Source: an uncultured Lachnospiraceae bacterium (lineage in GTDB: Bacteria; Bacillota; Clostridia; Lachnospirales; Lachnospiraceae). From it: DNA of 64,000 nt. The position numbers and the translations under genes were made by a program. The stretch is taken from positions 14,208-78,207 of the forward strand of contig URSA01000012.1 in the NCBI GenBank assembly GCA_900550475.1, read 5' to 3'. The notes under the pieces were generated by a model. It was given only the letters and a program-made list of their open reading frames with translations. It was not told the DNA's origin and did not search any database. This document shows, in pieces, positions 56,595 through 64,000 of the stretch (positions are counted from its first letter, which is position 1; each line of letters starts with the position of its first letter).

Positions 56595-57848
56595 TTAATT
56601 TACATAATTGACAGCGGGCTGAACATCATATCCCGCGCAGGCGGAATCAACCGTGCAACCCTCATAAACAGTCAGTGTTTGTAAAGAGGGTGTGTTATAA
56701 AAACAATTATATCCAATACTCGTCACAGACGCCGGAAACGTCACTTCCTTTAACGCCTCATTATCCCGGAAAATATCATTGGCGGACTCAATCTGTGCCT
56801 CTATCGTTACTTTTTCAATGAAATTGTTTCCCTCGAAAATTCTTGCCAGTTTTGTCACCGGATACCCCTGTATTTCCTTCGGCACAGTCACCTCTGCACT
56901 GTCACCGATATATCTTCTCAACTGAACGGAGTCCTCCTGAAACCGGAACTGAAACTGACCGTCCGCGGTATAATAATTGTGTCCCTCCACCATCTCGATA
57001 TGGGAAGTATTGCTCACTCCCTCGGACATTTCCACATAATTGATGAGCGGCGAAACTTCGTAGGCAAATTCATCACTCACATAGCACCCTTTGTCCACTG
57101 TAACCTTTTCCAGTGCCGGTGTATTATAAAACGTACCGTATCCGATTTCGTTGACAGTAACCGGGTAAACCACCTCTTTCAATGCGGCACAGTCTCTAAA
57201 GTCCAATTTGGAGATTTCAGACTCCACCACCACGTTTTCCACCGTGTTATTTCCTTCCAGTGTACTCCGGTCAATCTCTACCACCGGATACCCCTGTATT
57301 TCCTTCGGCAGCGTCACCTCTGTGGCACCTCCCAGATATCCTGTAATGGTCAGCCCCTCCTGTCCGGCATATTTTCCGTCGTTATAGGTAAATTCAAATT
57401 GTCCGTCCGCTGTGCGGTATGTCTCACCGGGTTTCAGTTCCGTTCTTTTTACATCCTTGCCAGAGTCGGAATCTCCATCCTCATCCGCTACGATAACATC
57501 CGCGTAATTTTTGGAGGCTTCCTCCTGCATGTTCTGGATAAAGCTGCTGATACTGTGTACAATGCCAAATGCCACGAAAAGTCCGGCAAAGGTAAGCACC
57601 GCCACTTTGGGAAGTGCAAAAGGCTTATCGTCTTTTTTGTGCAAATATTCCTGTACCCTGTTATCGTCCACAGGCGCTACCATATGCTTTGCCTTTCCCC
57701 ATTCTTCCGCCACAGGCACTCTTTTTAAGCCTCTGACATCCCCCTCGGTACTTCTGATGGGAACACCGTTTAAAGCATCCGTTTCCTTTGACCACTCATC
57801 CAATTCATCAAACATATCTTCCAGCGTTACATTTTCGTTGTCCATCAT
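56595..57848 (-). CDS. Membrane-anchored protein with duplicated LRR (BspA-like) domain
   Basis: The 417-residue protein has an acidic cytoplasmic N-terminus of about 79 residues (NVTLEDMFDELDEWSKETDA), a membrane helix at about 80-102 (KVAVLTFAGLFVAFGIVHSI) and an external part with two related halves. Each half contains ADGQF, VPKEIQGYPV or LPKEIQGYPV, ALKEV and FYNTP, the LRR_5 pattern, at about residues 147-275 and 285-417. There is no signal cleavage site, so it stays anchored. It is followed by the hypothetical protein and preceded by NERD and sigma-LRR genes in one run, and shares the LRR type with the sigma-LRR protein. Confidence 0.8.
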   Translation of the reverse strand: MMDNENVTLEDMFDELDEWSKETDALNGVPIRSTEGDVRGLKRVPVAEEWGKAKHMVAPVDDNRVQEYLHKKDDKPFALPKVAVLTFAGLFVAFGIVHSISSFIQNMQEEASKNYADVIVADEDGDSDSGKDVKRTELKPGETYRTADGQFEFTYNDGKYAGQEGLTITGYLGGATEVTLPKEIQGYPVVEIDRSTLEGNNTVENVVVESEISKLDFRDCAALKEVVYPVTVNEIGYGTFYNTPALEKVTVDKGCYVSDEFAYEVSPLINYVEMSEGVSNTSHIEMVEGHNYYTADGQFQFRFQEDSVQLRRYIGDSAEVTVPKEIQGYPVTKLARIFEGNNFIEKVTIEAQIESANDIFRDNEALKEVTFPASVTSIGYNCFYNTPSLQTLTVYEGCTVDSACAGYDVQPAVNYVN

Positions 57849-57851
57849 ATT

Positions 57852-58955
57852 CTACCTCCGCTCCTCATATCTCAGATAAGGAATGGTAATCCAAAGGGGA
57901 TTTCTCTCATTCTCATCTACCTTTATCTGGGTAAATACTTTGTCCTGTCTCAATAAGGTGTCATCATCCGTAAGTCCCGGTATTCCGTTTGGAAACTCAT
58001 AATATTTGTAATTTTCTCTGACAAATTCTTTGTTCTTTGCCCTGCTTTCTCTTTCTATCAGCATAGACTCTCTTTTTGCCTTGGGAAACAGCGCATAGGG
58101 AAGCAGTGCCCTGTATACCCTTTCCATGAAATCATCATCTCTGACGGCATTCTGATTCTTTTCCATATCCTCCATGGATTTTTTGTGCAGATTATAATTT
58201 CCAAAACTGAAATCTGCAGGCGCTTCATTGATATCTCCCATATCCAGCCGCATTTCTCCGCCGGTAAGAATAGCGTTGTCACAAAAGACTCCCATATCGG
58301 GAAGCACCTGTCTGGATTTCAGAAAATATTCCAGTGCCGCTATATGGGACGCATTCTGTTTATAAATATTTTTCACCCTGTGTTCTTCCCTGCCAAGATG
58401 CTGAACCCAGATTTCACTGTTAAAGTTTCCGGTGAAATATCCTGCCCGGTTCTTACATTCCAGCACGTGAATCCAGCGATTGGTGATGATAATGGCGTCA
58501 ATCTCCTGATAACTTCCGTTCGGCATGGGAACACATACATTGTATAATGTTCTGTGCGGAATTTTCAGTTTCCTGCTGAGCACATAGGCGTAAAACTCTC
58601 CCAGCACGCCCTTGTCGTTGACAATGTCTTTTCTTGTCACTCCCGTTGCCAGATAATACTCTGACTTTTGGGGACTCTGGAAAAAGCATGCCAGCGCCGT
58701 CATGTCATAGCTTACCAGTATCACTCCCATAAGAAACAGTCCCAATACCAATACCGTTTCCAGCACGTTGTTTGCGTCGAGAAGCGGGTTGATAAAGAAC
58801 AGATACAGCAGCCACCATGCCAGAAGTATAAGGAAAACCGCCATTCCTCCATACTTTAATGTCCTTTCCAGCCATCTGCCGAAACTGCTTCCACATTCCT
58901 CAATACCGGGAAGTCCCAATGCTTTTCGTATGTTTTCCTGAATCGCTTTTATCAT
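57852..58955 (-). CDS. NERD-domain membrane protein
   Basis: A 367-residue protein with two membrane helices at about residues 36-55 and 65-83 and a NERD (nuclease-related) domain at about 115-230: GVLGEFYAYVLSRKL, SYQEIDAIIITNRWIHVLEC and KNRAGYFTGNF. The Glu/Asp and ECK residues of the PD-(D/E)XK-like site are present, so a nuclease is possible. The C-terminal 130 residues are charged. It is 3 bp from the LRR gene downstream and about 90 bp from the sigma-LRR gene upstream. Confidence 0.8.
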   Translation of the reverse strand: MIKAIQENIRKALGLPGIEECGSSFGRWLERTLKYGGMAVFLILLAWWLLYLFFINPLLDANNVLETVLVLGLFLMGVILVSYDMTALACFFQSPQKSEYYLATGVTRKDIVNDKGVLGEFYAYVLSRKLKIPHRTLYNVCVPMPNGSYQEIDAIIITNRWIHVLECKNRAGYFTGNFNSEIWVQHLGREEHRVKNIYKQNASHIAALEYFLKSRQVLPDMGVFCDNAILTGGEMRLDMGDINEAPADFSFGNYNLHKKSMEDMEKNQNAVRDDDFMERVYRALLPYALFPKAKRESMLIERESRAKNKEFVRENYKYYEFPNGIPGLTDDDTLLRQDKVFTQIKVDENERNPLWITIPYLRYEERR

Positions 58956-59044
58956 GGTTTTTACCTCCGTTGCCTCATGATTTGTTTCTTTCTATCCTTA
59001 AGTACCCGTTCATTCCTGTTTGGTTTTATTTTTTTGAAAAAAAT

Positions 59045-61735
59045 CTACATTTCTTTAAAATCTATTTCGTATTTCTGTGCATACTGTTCGGCGGCGGAAC
59101 CTTTCTCACCGTAAATCACCAGATGGGAGTTGCCGCTCATGAAAATTCCGTCACCTATCTCAGTGACACTGGCAGGAATGACAATCTTTTCCAGAGAGTA
59201 GCTGTTAAAGAATACCTTGTCCCCAATCTCCTCCACGCCGTCCGGAATTACGATTTCTTTCAGGTTACTGCAGGAAGAAAACGCCCTGTCTCCAATCTTT
59301 TTTAGAGATCCCGGCAACGTCACGTCGGTAAGATTCAGATAACCGCTGAATGCCATCGGAGAGATACTTGTCACGCCTTCCTCGATAATGACAGTTGTGG
59401 GATCCCCGCGGAAAACATCATACGTCCACGGTGCAACCTCTTTCCTTGCGTTGTAATCCGGCATTTCTCCTTCCCCTGATACGGTGAAAACTCCGTTTTC
59501 AAAGTGCATGGTAACAGTATCCGTCAGCTGCCATGTCGTACCGTCGTTGGTCAGGTGAACACCGGAGTCCGTGCTGTTTTCTGCGGATGGTGTCACGGTA
59601 TTGTTATGCTCATCCGTGTCCAAAACGGGGGAGGATAATTTCTTGTAAACATAGTCCGGTGTATCACGGAATGCGTAAGACTCCCAGTCCTCGCCGTCCG
59701 GTATATCCACATATATCATTCCGTCCTCTTCCAGATAATAAAAGGCAATTCGTCTGTCTATGGGATTTCCTTCCATGTCTGTCAGTGTAAGCGGCTCCAA
59801 ATCTTTTCCGGTAAAATGGATTTCCTGACCGTCTAACGTCCAGTACCCGTCATACTCCCAAAGAGTCTCATAAATATCACCATAGATGTGAACGGACTCC
59901 GAACCAATCTTTTTTACATATAGGGTAGGCCCGTCAGAACCGTCTTTGGGACCCCACTTTTCATACTCCCGCAGATTATCCACATTCGCTATGGTTTTGG
60001 GCTTCGTCTCCTCAACCTCCTCAACCGGTCTTCCGTGGCTTCCTTCAAATTTTTTTACTTTTATGATAATGTCATTCCCGGTAGACAGGGTGAAATACCA
60101 TCTGTTGGCATCCTCTCTGGATACCTGCATGTAATCTATCATGGTTCCCGGAGCAGCAGCATCCTCACCTGTCACGGAAACAAACTCAATGGTATACGGA
60201 AGATTTAACCGGATTCCCACCGTCTGTCCGTCTTTGAAGGTACTCCTTAATGCCGCGGTGCTAAAACGGTATTCCCCATCACCCACTTTTTCTGCAGTCA
60301 GTGTAGGGCCGTCATACTGATATTCAAACACATAGGGCTCCGATACCGCCACCTCATACATCTTAATAAACTCAGAGTAATCTTCCTCCAATTCCCAAGC
60401 GTCAAATACTTCCTTGACAGAGGTATCCACCAGCCGGATGATAAAACCTTCTGCTGTACTGATCTGAAATGTAAAGGAATCTGCGGTAAAGTGATACAGA
60501 TATTGAGGCACCAGCATATCCGGCGTCAAATCCGTCTGACTGTTGCAATAGGCAACCGCCAGTTCCACGCCCTCCGGCAATCCGCTCATTTTATCTTTTA
60601 CGATACTGCAAGTTACCATATCTCCGTATTTTTGCAAATCCTCCGGTCGGAAACGGTATTCCGTATCGGACACCTTGTAAGGATATGCCGCCTCGGCATC
60701 CTCTCTCCAGTATTCGCCAAAATACAAGCCAAGGTACTCTGACAAATCATCCTCAAGTGTCAGCTTTTCCCCACTTTCGGACTCATCGTTTTCTCCGCCG
60801 AATTCATTATCCACCGTCTCTGCCCGGTTGTGGTTGATTACACTGATGGCACCCGCGATTCCCGCCCCGGCAACAATCACTGCTCCCGCAATCAAAAGTG
60901 CCTTTACCGTTGTACTGATGGCAACTGCTTTCGCCCCTGCTCCTGCGGTTGTCGCTGCCGTGGTTGCGGCTTCTGCAGCGGCAACTCCTGCTGCGGTTAC
61001 TGCCTCTGCCGCAACGGCACCGCCGGCGGTAATGGCGCTTGCCTGTAAGCCGATGCCGGAGCAAGCGCCGTTGTATATGGTCTGTGCTGCCTGAGCCGTG
61101 AGTGTGGTTCTGTCGGACATGGTTCTAATTGCATACCAGAGCACCGGCAGTCCGAGAACATGAAGTCTGTAGCCCTCTTTCTTTTCTTTTTCCTCTACTC
61201 TTTCTTTGATATACTTTCTGGCATAATTTAACCGACTCTTAATCGTATTGACGGAGCACTCCATCAATTCTGCAATCCTCTCCACCTTCAAACCGTCAAA
61301 ATAATAGGCGACCACTGCCGCCTTCTGCAGTTCGGGCAGTTCCTCAATAATCCCTTTCACAATCTCGGCAGTTGCCTTCTGGTCTGCCGTGAGTTCCGGC
61401 ATGAAAGAAATGTCATTGTTTTCAAGGATGTCAAACATTCCCTCTGCCTCTTCCGTCAACAATACATCTCTCTGTTTTCTGTAAATTTTCATTCCCTGAT
61501 TGTAAGTAATTCCATCCAACCATGAGTACAGTGCTTCCGCTGCCTGTAGTGTATGTATGTTTTTGTAGGCCTCCACAAAAACAATCTGTGTTAAATCCTG
61601 AGCATCTTCCTCTTTCTTCATAATCTGTTTCGCTCTGAAATACACCCTGTTATATGTTGCCGAATATACTGCATTAAAACCCGTTTCTTCCCCATTTTTC
61701 ATCTGCTGTATGGCTTTTTTCAAACTGTCGTCCAT
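59045..61735 (-). CDS. ECF sigma factor fused to a transmembrane helix and extracellular LRR domain
   Basis: The 896-residue product starts MDDSLKKAIQQMKN. Residues ~10-75 are sigma region 2 (YNRVYFRAKQIMKKEEDAQD, LTQIVFVEAYKN) and ~120-176 are sigma region 4 (ELPELQKAAVVAYYFDGLKV, IAELMECSVNTIKSRLNYAR). An Ala/Thr-rich stretch (~210-275) leads to a membrane helix at ~277-300 (VKALLIAGAVIVAGAGIAGA). The external part (~300-770) is acidic and beta-rich, and the last ~120 residues are an LRR_5 domain (LTDVTLPGSLKKIGDRAFSS, LEKIVIPASVTEIGDG). The ATG at 61735 is 7-8 bp after AAGGAG. It probably couples an external signal to transcription without an anti-sigma factor, or needs proteolytic release. 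Confidence 0.88.
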   Translation of the reverse strand: MDDSLKKAIQQMKNGEETGFNAVYSATYNRVYFRAKQIMKKEEDAQDLTQIVFVEAYKNIHTLQAAEALYSWLDGITYNQGMKIYRKQRDVLLTEEAEGMFDILENNDISFMPELTADQKATAEIVKGIIEELPELQKAAVVAYYFDGLKVERIAELMECSVNTIKSRLNYARKYIKERVEEKEKKEGYRLHVLGLPVLWYAIRTMSDRTTLTAQAAQTIYNGACSGIGLQASAITAGGAVAAEAVTAAGVAAAEAATTAATTAGAGAKAVAISTTVKALLIAGAVIVAGAGIAGAISVINHNRAETVDNEFGGENDESESGEKLTLEDDLSEYLGLYFGEYWREDAEAAYPYKVSDTEYRFRPEDLQKYGDMVTCSIVKDKMSGLPEGVELAVAYCNSQTDLTPDMLVPQYLYHFTADSFTFQISTAEGFIIRLVDTSVKEVFDAWELEEDYSEFIKMYEVAVSEPYVFEYQYDGPTLTAEKVGDGEYRFSTAALRSTFKDGQTVGIRLNLPYTIEFVSVTGEDAAAPGTMIDYMQVSREDANRWYFTLSTGNDIIIKVKKFEGSHGRPVEEVEETKPKTIANVDNLREYEKWGPKDGSDGPTLYVKKIGSESVHIYGDIYETLWEYDGYWTLDGQEIHFTGKDLEPLTLTDMEGNPIDRRIAFYYLEEDGMIYVDIPDGEDWESYAFRDTPDYVYKKLSSPVLDTDEHNNTVTPSAENSTDSGVHLTNDGTTWQLTDTVTMHFENGVFTVSGEGEMPDYNARKEVAPWTYDVFRGDPTTVIIEEGVTSISPMAFSGYLNLTDVTLPGSLKKIGDRAFSSCSNLKEIVIPDGVEEIGDKVFFNSYSLEKIVIPASVTEIGDGIFMSGNSHLVIYGEKGSAAEQYAQKYEIDFKEM

Positions 61736-61926
61736 TCTCATTCTCCTTTGTGCAATTATTTTGGTGGAATTACTTACTGCTCCTTTCTGATAATAAGTAC
61801 CTGTCGGGAGCAATTTGGTTTTAAATTTTTTTATATTTTTAGTTTACCTTTTCATGCAGCTGTTGTCTATTTGAAAAACATACTCTGTCTGATACCCCTG
61901 CAGACATATGCACCTGCCTGTATAAA

Positions 61927-61967
61927 GGGAAACCGCCGGGTATATTGTCGGCGGTTTCCCTTTTTTT
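61927..61967. terminator. Strong hairpin terminator, 12-bp perfect stem
   Basis: GGGAAACCGCCG pairs with CGGCGGTTTCCC around a 10-nt loop and is followed by TTTTTTT on the plus strand and TTTATA on the minus. It lies 7 bp after the CAP-like remnant on the minus strand, so it may have been that gene's terminator; on the plus strand no gene precedes it. Confidence 0.75.
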
Positions 61968-61973
61968 ATCTTT

Positions 61974-62141
61974 TTACTTAAATGTTTCTACCCAATATGC
62001 GATATAAACATACTGACCGGTTTCCACGCCGTTTTTGTATACGGGACATCTTTTATAAAATACGCTGATGCTGGTCCGGTTTTGCTGTCTGTTGTCATAC
62101 TCAATATTATTTCTGTGTCCTTCCGATGCCAGCCATATCAT
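61974..62141 (-). pseudogene. CAP/SCP-domain protein remnant (C-terminal)
   Basis: A 55-codon minus-strand frame, MIWLASEGHRNNIEYDNRQQ at the start and GQYVYIAYWVETFK at the end. SEGHRNNI resembles the conserved (S/N)xGHRxNI of bacterial CAP/SCP extracellular proteins, and the rest fits the end of such a domain. Everything upstream of it is missing, so it is a fragment, followed by a terminator. Confidence 0.5.
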
Positions 62142-62237
62142 AATTACTTTTCAAAAATAAAACGCTACAAACCAGATCTTTCCGATTTGTGGCACTAAAA
62201 GGATTAATACAATCTTAATTTTGCCTTCTATCAATAC

Positions 62238-63155
62238 TTAAGCATTGTGCGGAATATCTAACATATCAAGAATCCTTACAAATGTATCTTGTCCATCAAG
62301 GCAAGTATCTATAAGCCATCCCTTCTCATTTCTCCATTCAGACAAGCCTCTGTAATAAAAACCTTTTTTGCTATCTTCAATAATAAATGGAATAATATTA
62401 TTCTTAAGGCACTCCTTTAAAACAATTAACCTGCCAACTCTTCCATTCCCATCTTGAAATGGGTGAATATACTCGAACTCAGCATGAAGCGCAATAATAT
62501 CTTCAATCTTTATACTTTCTTTTGAATTGTAATTTTCAAGAAGTTCCCTCATATGTTTAGAAACCTCTGATGGTTTTGATGTTTCCCTTCCTCCAACCAC
62601 ATTAGCACGTTTTTTGTAATCTCCAACTGCAAACCAAGAAAACGTCGAATCCTTGGTATCATGTTTAATAATGTAATGCAGTTTCTTTATTATTTCTTCT
62701 GTTAATTCATCTTCAGCGATATCAATACAATAGTCTATTGCTCTGAAATGATGAACTGTTTCAAGAATATCATCTACAGGAATACCGTCTCCCATATCAA
62801 TTGTATTCGTTTCAAAAATAAGTCTTGTCTGGTCTTCAGATAGTTTACTTCCCTCAATATGATTTGAATTGTATGTCATCCTGATCTGAAGTTCATGATA
62901 AAGACCACCAGGAAGATGTATCTCTTTCTCATCTCTTAGCATCTGAAGTATTTTATTATTCGATTCTATACGGTAAAGTAATTCTGGCGTAACCTCCAAA
63001 TAATTAGCAATTTTATTTAGAGTATTTTTCGAAAGTTTTTCCCCTTTAGCAATCTTAGCGACTGTTCGTGTGGATAATCCCAATTCTAAACGGAGTTCTG
63101 TTTTACCAATACCTTTTTCTTTCAGTAACATTTCTAACCCATTATAAGAGAACAT
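62238..63155 (-). CDS. HTH-Fic domain protein (AMPylator family)
   Basis: The 305-residue protein has an N-terminal XRE-like helix-turn-helix (MLLKEKGIGKTELRLELGLS and TRTVAKIAKGEKLSKNTLNK) and a Fic domain. The catalytic loop HPFQDGNGRVGR matches HPFxxGNGRxxR completely, and an inhibitory helix motif SNHIEG (S/TxxxEG/N) at about residues 96-101 places it in the autoinhibited class. It should transfer AMP or a related nucleotide to a protein target. Base composition is clearly more AT-rich than the surroundings, suggesting recent acquisition. No antitoxin-like neighbour is present. Confidence 0.93.
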   Translation of the reverse strand: MFSYNGLEMLLKEKGIGKTELRLELGLSTRTVAKIAKGEKLSKNTLNKIANYLEVTPELLYRIESNNKILQMLRDEKEIHLPGGLYHELQIRMTYNSNHIEGSKLSEDQTRLIFETNTIDMGDGIPVDDILETVHHFRAIDYCIDIAEDELTEEIIKKLHYIIKHDTKDSTFSWFAVGDYKKRANVVGGRETSKPSEVSKHMRELLENYNSKESIKIEDIIALHAEFEYIHPFQDGNGRVGRLIVLKECLKNNIIPFIIEDSKKGFYYRGLSEWRNEKGWLIDTCLDGQDTFVRILDMLDIPHNA

Positions 63156-63362
63156 CCTTGCATACCTCCCGTCTATCTTTACTTAACATACCATATTTTT
63201 TACCAAAAAGTAAAGATATCCTTGTCACTATTAAGATTTATATTAAAATACAGATAGAACATATCTAATTGCCCTATCTGTATCCCATCATTATATCTCT
63301 TCATCCTTTTCTTTGCTGGTTATATTTGTGTTGTTCTGTAATCTTAATATTTATAAATGCTT

Positions 63363-63737
63363 CTAGCATTTCCATAATCCATGCAGATTACAATATGCAT
63401 ATACTTCTTCTACCAGTTCACCATCGCAAAGACAAAAATCTGCTACCGGCTCCTGCCCCGGATTTAACTGTTTTCTGTATATTCCTTGATTGGTACTTAA
63501 TGTAATCCACTCAATGAAATGCTCTTCAAGCATAGGATGTTTTGTCTCTCCGACTACAACATGAACATGACCGCCTTCCACTGTATATACAGGTACGTGC
63601 TTCTCAACAGCAGCATCTGTCACTCCAGCTTTTAATTCCTGCATAGGTTCTCCGCAACAAATTACAGGTACACCTTTATCCTTTACCTTTTCAACAATGT
63701 TTCCACAATGCGTACAAATATAATACCTTACTTCCAT
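63363..63737 (-). CDS. dfx: Desulfoferrodoxin (superoxide reductase)
   Basis: The 124-residue enzyme reduces superoxide to hydrogen peroxide in anaerobes. The N-terminal desulforedoxin-type centre has Cys 8, 11, 27 and 28 (YICTHCGNIV and VICCGEPM). The catalytic iron ligands are His 47, 67, 73, Cys 116 and His 119, with Lys 46 next to the first His (VEKHVPVY, TKHPMLEEHFIEW, YCNLHGLWK). Both centres are complete. It is a single gene 27 bp downstream of the lactate dehydrogenase on the same strand. Confidence 0.95.
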   Translation of the reverse strand: MEVRYYICTHCGNIVEKVKDKGVPVICCGEPMQELKAGVTDAAVEKHVPVYTVEGGHVHVVVGETKHPMLEEHFIEWITLSTNQGIYRKQLNPGQEPVADFCLCDGELVEEVYAYCNLHGLWKC

Positions 63738-63764
63738 GCTTTTTTCTCCTTCCGTGTGTAAAAT

Positions 63765-64000
63765 TTATAATTCAATTGTCTCTATAATCTTTTTCAAAGA
63801 ATCTGCAGATTCCTTAAGCTTTAACGCCTCATCGCCACTTAAATTAATAGGTATATCAGACTCAATACCATCTGCACCTACTATAGCAGGCATACTTAAC
63901 GATACTCCGTCAATATCATATACGCCATGAATCATGTGCGATACCGGAAGTATTGATTTTTCATCTCTCATAATCACTTCGCAGATTCTTTTTACAGACA
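63765..64000 (-). CDS. ldh: L-lactate dehydrogenase (C-terminal part, N-terminus beyond window)
   Basis: The last 78 codons of an NAD-dependent L-lactate/malate dehydrogenase family protein: SVKRICEVIMRDEKSILPVS, then GVYDIDGVSLSMPAIVGADG and IPINLSGDEALKLKESADSL. The ILPVS and SMPAIVG motifs and the terminal helix are typical of L-lactate dehydrogenase. It reduces pyruvate to lactate in fermentation. Distinction from malate dehydrogenase is likely but not certain without the active-site part. Confidence 0.9.
   Translation of the reverse strand, partial: SVKRICEVIMRDEKSILPVSHMIHGVYDIDGVSLSMPAIVGADGIESDIPINLSGDEALKLKESADSLKKIIETIEL

Overview
The window looks like chromosomal DNA of a motile, anaerobic, Gram-positive member of the Clostridia, most likely the family Lachnospiraceae. 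The signs are: the gene order rpmG-secE-nusG-rplK-rplA-rplJ-rplL-rpoB-rpoC with Firmicutes-type RNA leaders; a SigD-type flagellar filament operon ending in fliW-csrA-flaG-fliD-fliS; a tryptophan T-box; desulfoferrodoxin; and Rpn-family and HipA remnants of the kind common in this family. No rRNA, tRNA, CRISPR array, intact insertion sequence or prophage was seen.

Layout. 1-1093 (-): rpsG (cut by the window edge) and rpsL with a near-consensus promoter. 1189-6903 (+): nine tightly packed genes for a degenerate GGDEF protein, an ECF-type sigma factor, a membrane protein, a transglutaminase lipoprotein, a GspF/PilC-like platform protein and four pseudopilin-like proteins. This cluster lies between rpoC and rpsL, which are adjacent in many related genomes. 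6961-18390 (-): transcription and ribosomal operons with an L10 leader, a probable L1 operator and an attenuator before rpoB. 18430-23057: an orphan FliD-like gene (+), a broken Rpn gene, UDP-galactopyranose mutase, an XRE regulator and a TIM-barrel enzyme. 23155-35189 (-): flagellin with its own SigD promoter and a CsrA-type operator, preceded by the flgM-flgN-flgK-flgK-flgL-fliW-csrA-flaG-fliD-fliS-fliT operon, which also has a SigD promoter.

35218-38404: LURP-one-like, ThrH, a discoidin-like protein and a DUF362 ferredoxin-type protein. 38407-44398 (-): the F1Fo ATP synthase operon atpB-E-F-A-G-D-C. It has no separate atpH; instead the alpha subunit carries an N-terminal extension that looks like the C-terminal domain of delta. 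44718-45593 (+): Rpn-family gene with 66-bp tandem repeats. 45633-48729 (-): a tryptophan-type ABC transporter under a T-box with a UGG specifier. 48726-52637 (-): XRE/AbrB regulator, acyltransferase and a two-gene ABC-2 exporter, preceded by a structured repeat element.

52805-64000 is accessory DNA with several decayed genes: a PAS protein with a probable frameshift, a hipBA locus whose hipA has lost its middle, and a gene with an in-frame TGA. It also holds a set of surface-sensing candidates: a duplicated-LRR membrane protein, a NERD membrane protein, and an 896-residue protein joining an ECF sigma factor to a transmembrane helix and an external LRR domain. An AT-rich HTH-Fic gene, desulfoferrodoxin and the end of L-lactate dehydrogenase complete the window.

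The two most unusual items are the delta-alpha ATP synthase fusion and the membrane-anchored sigma-LRR protein with its neighbours.
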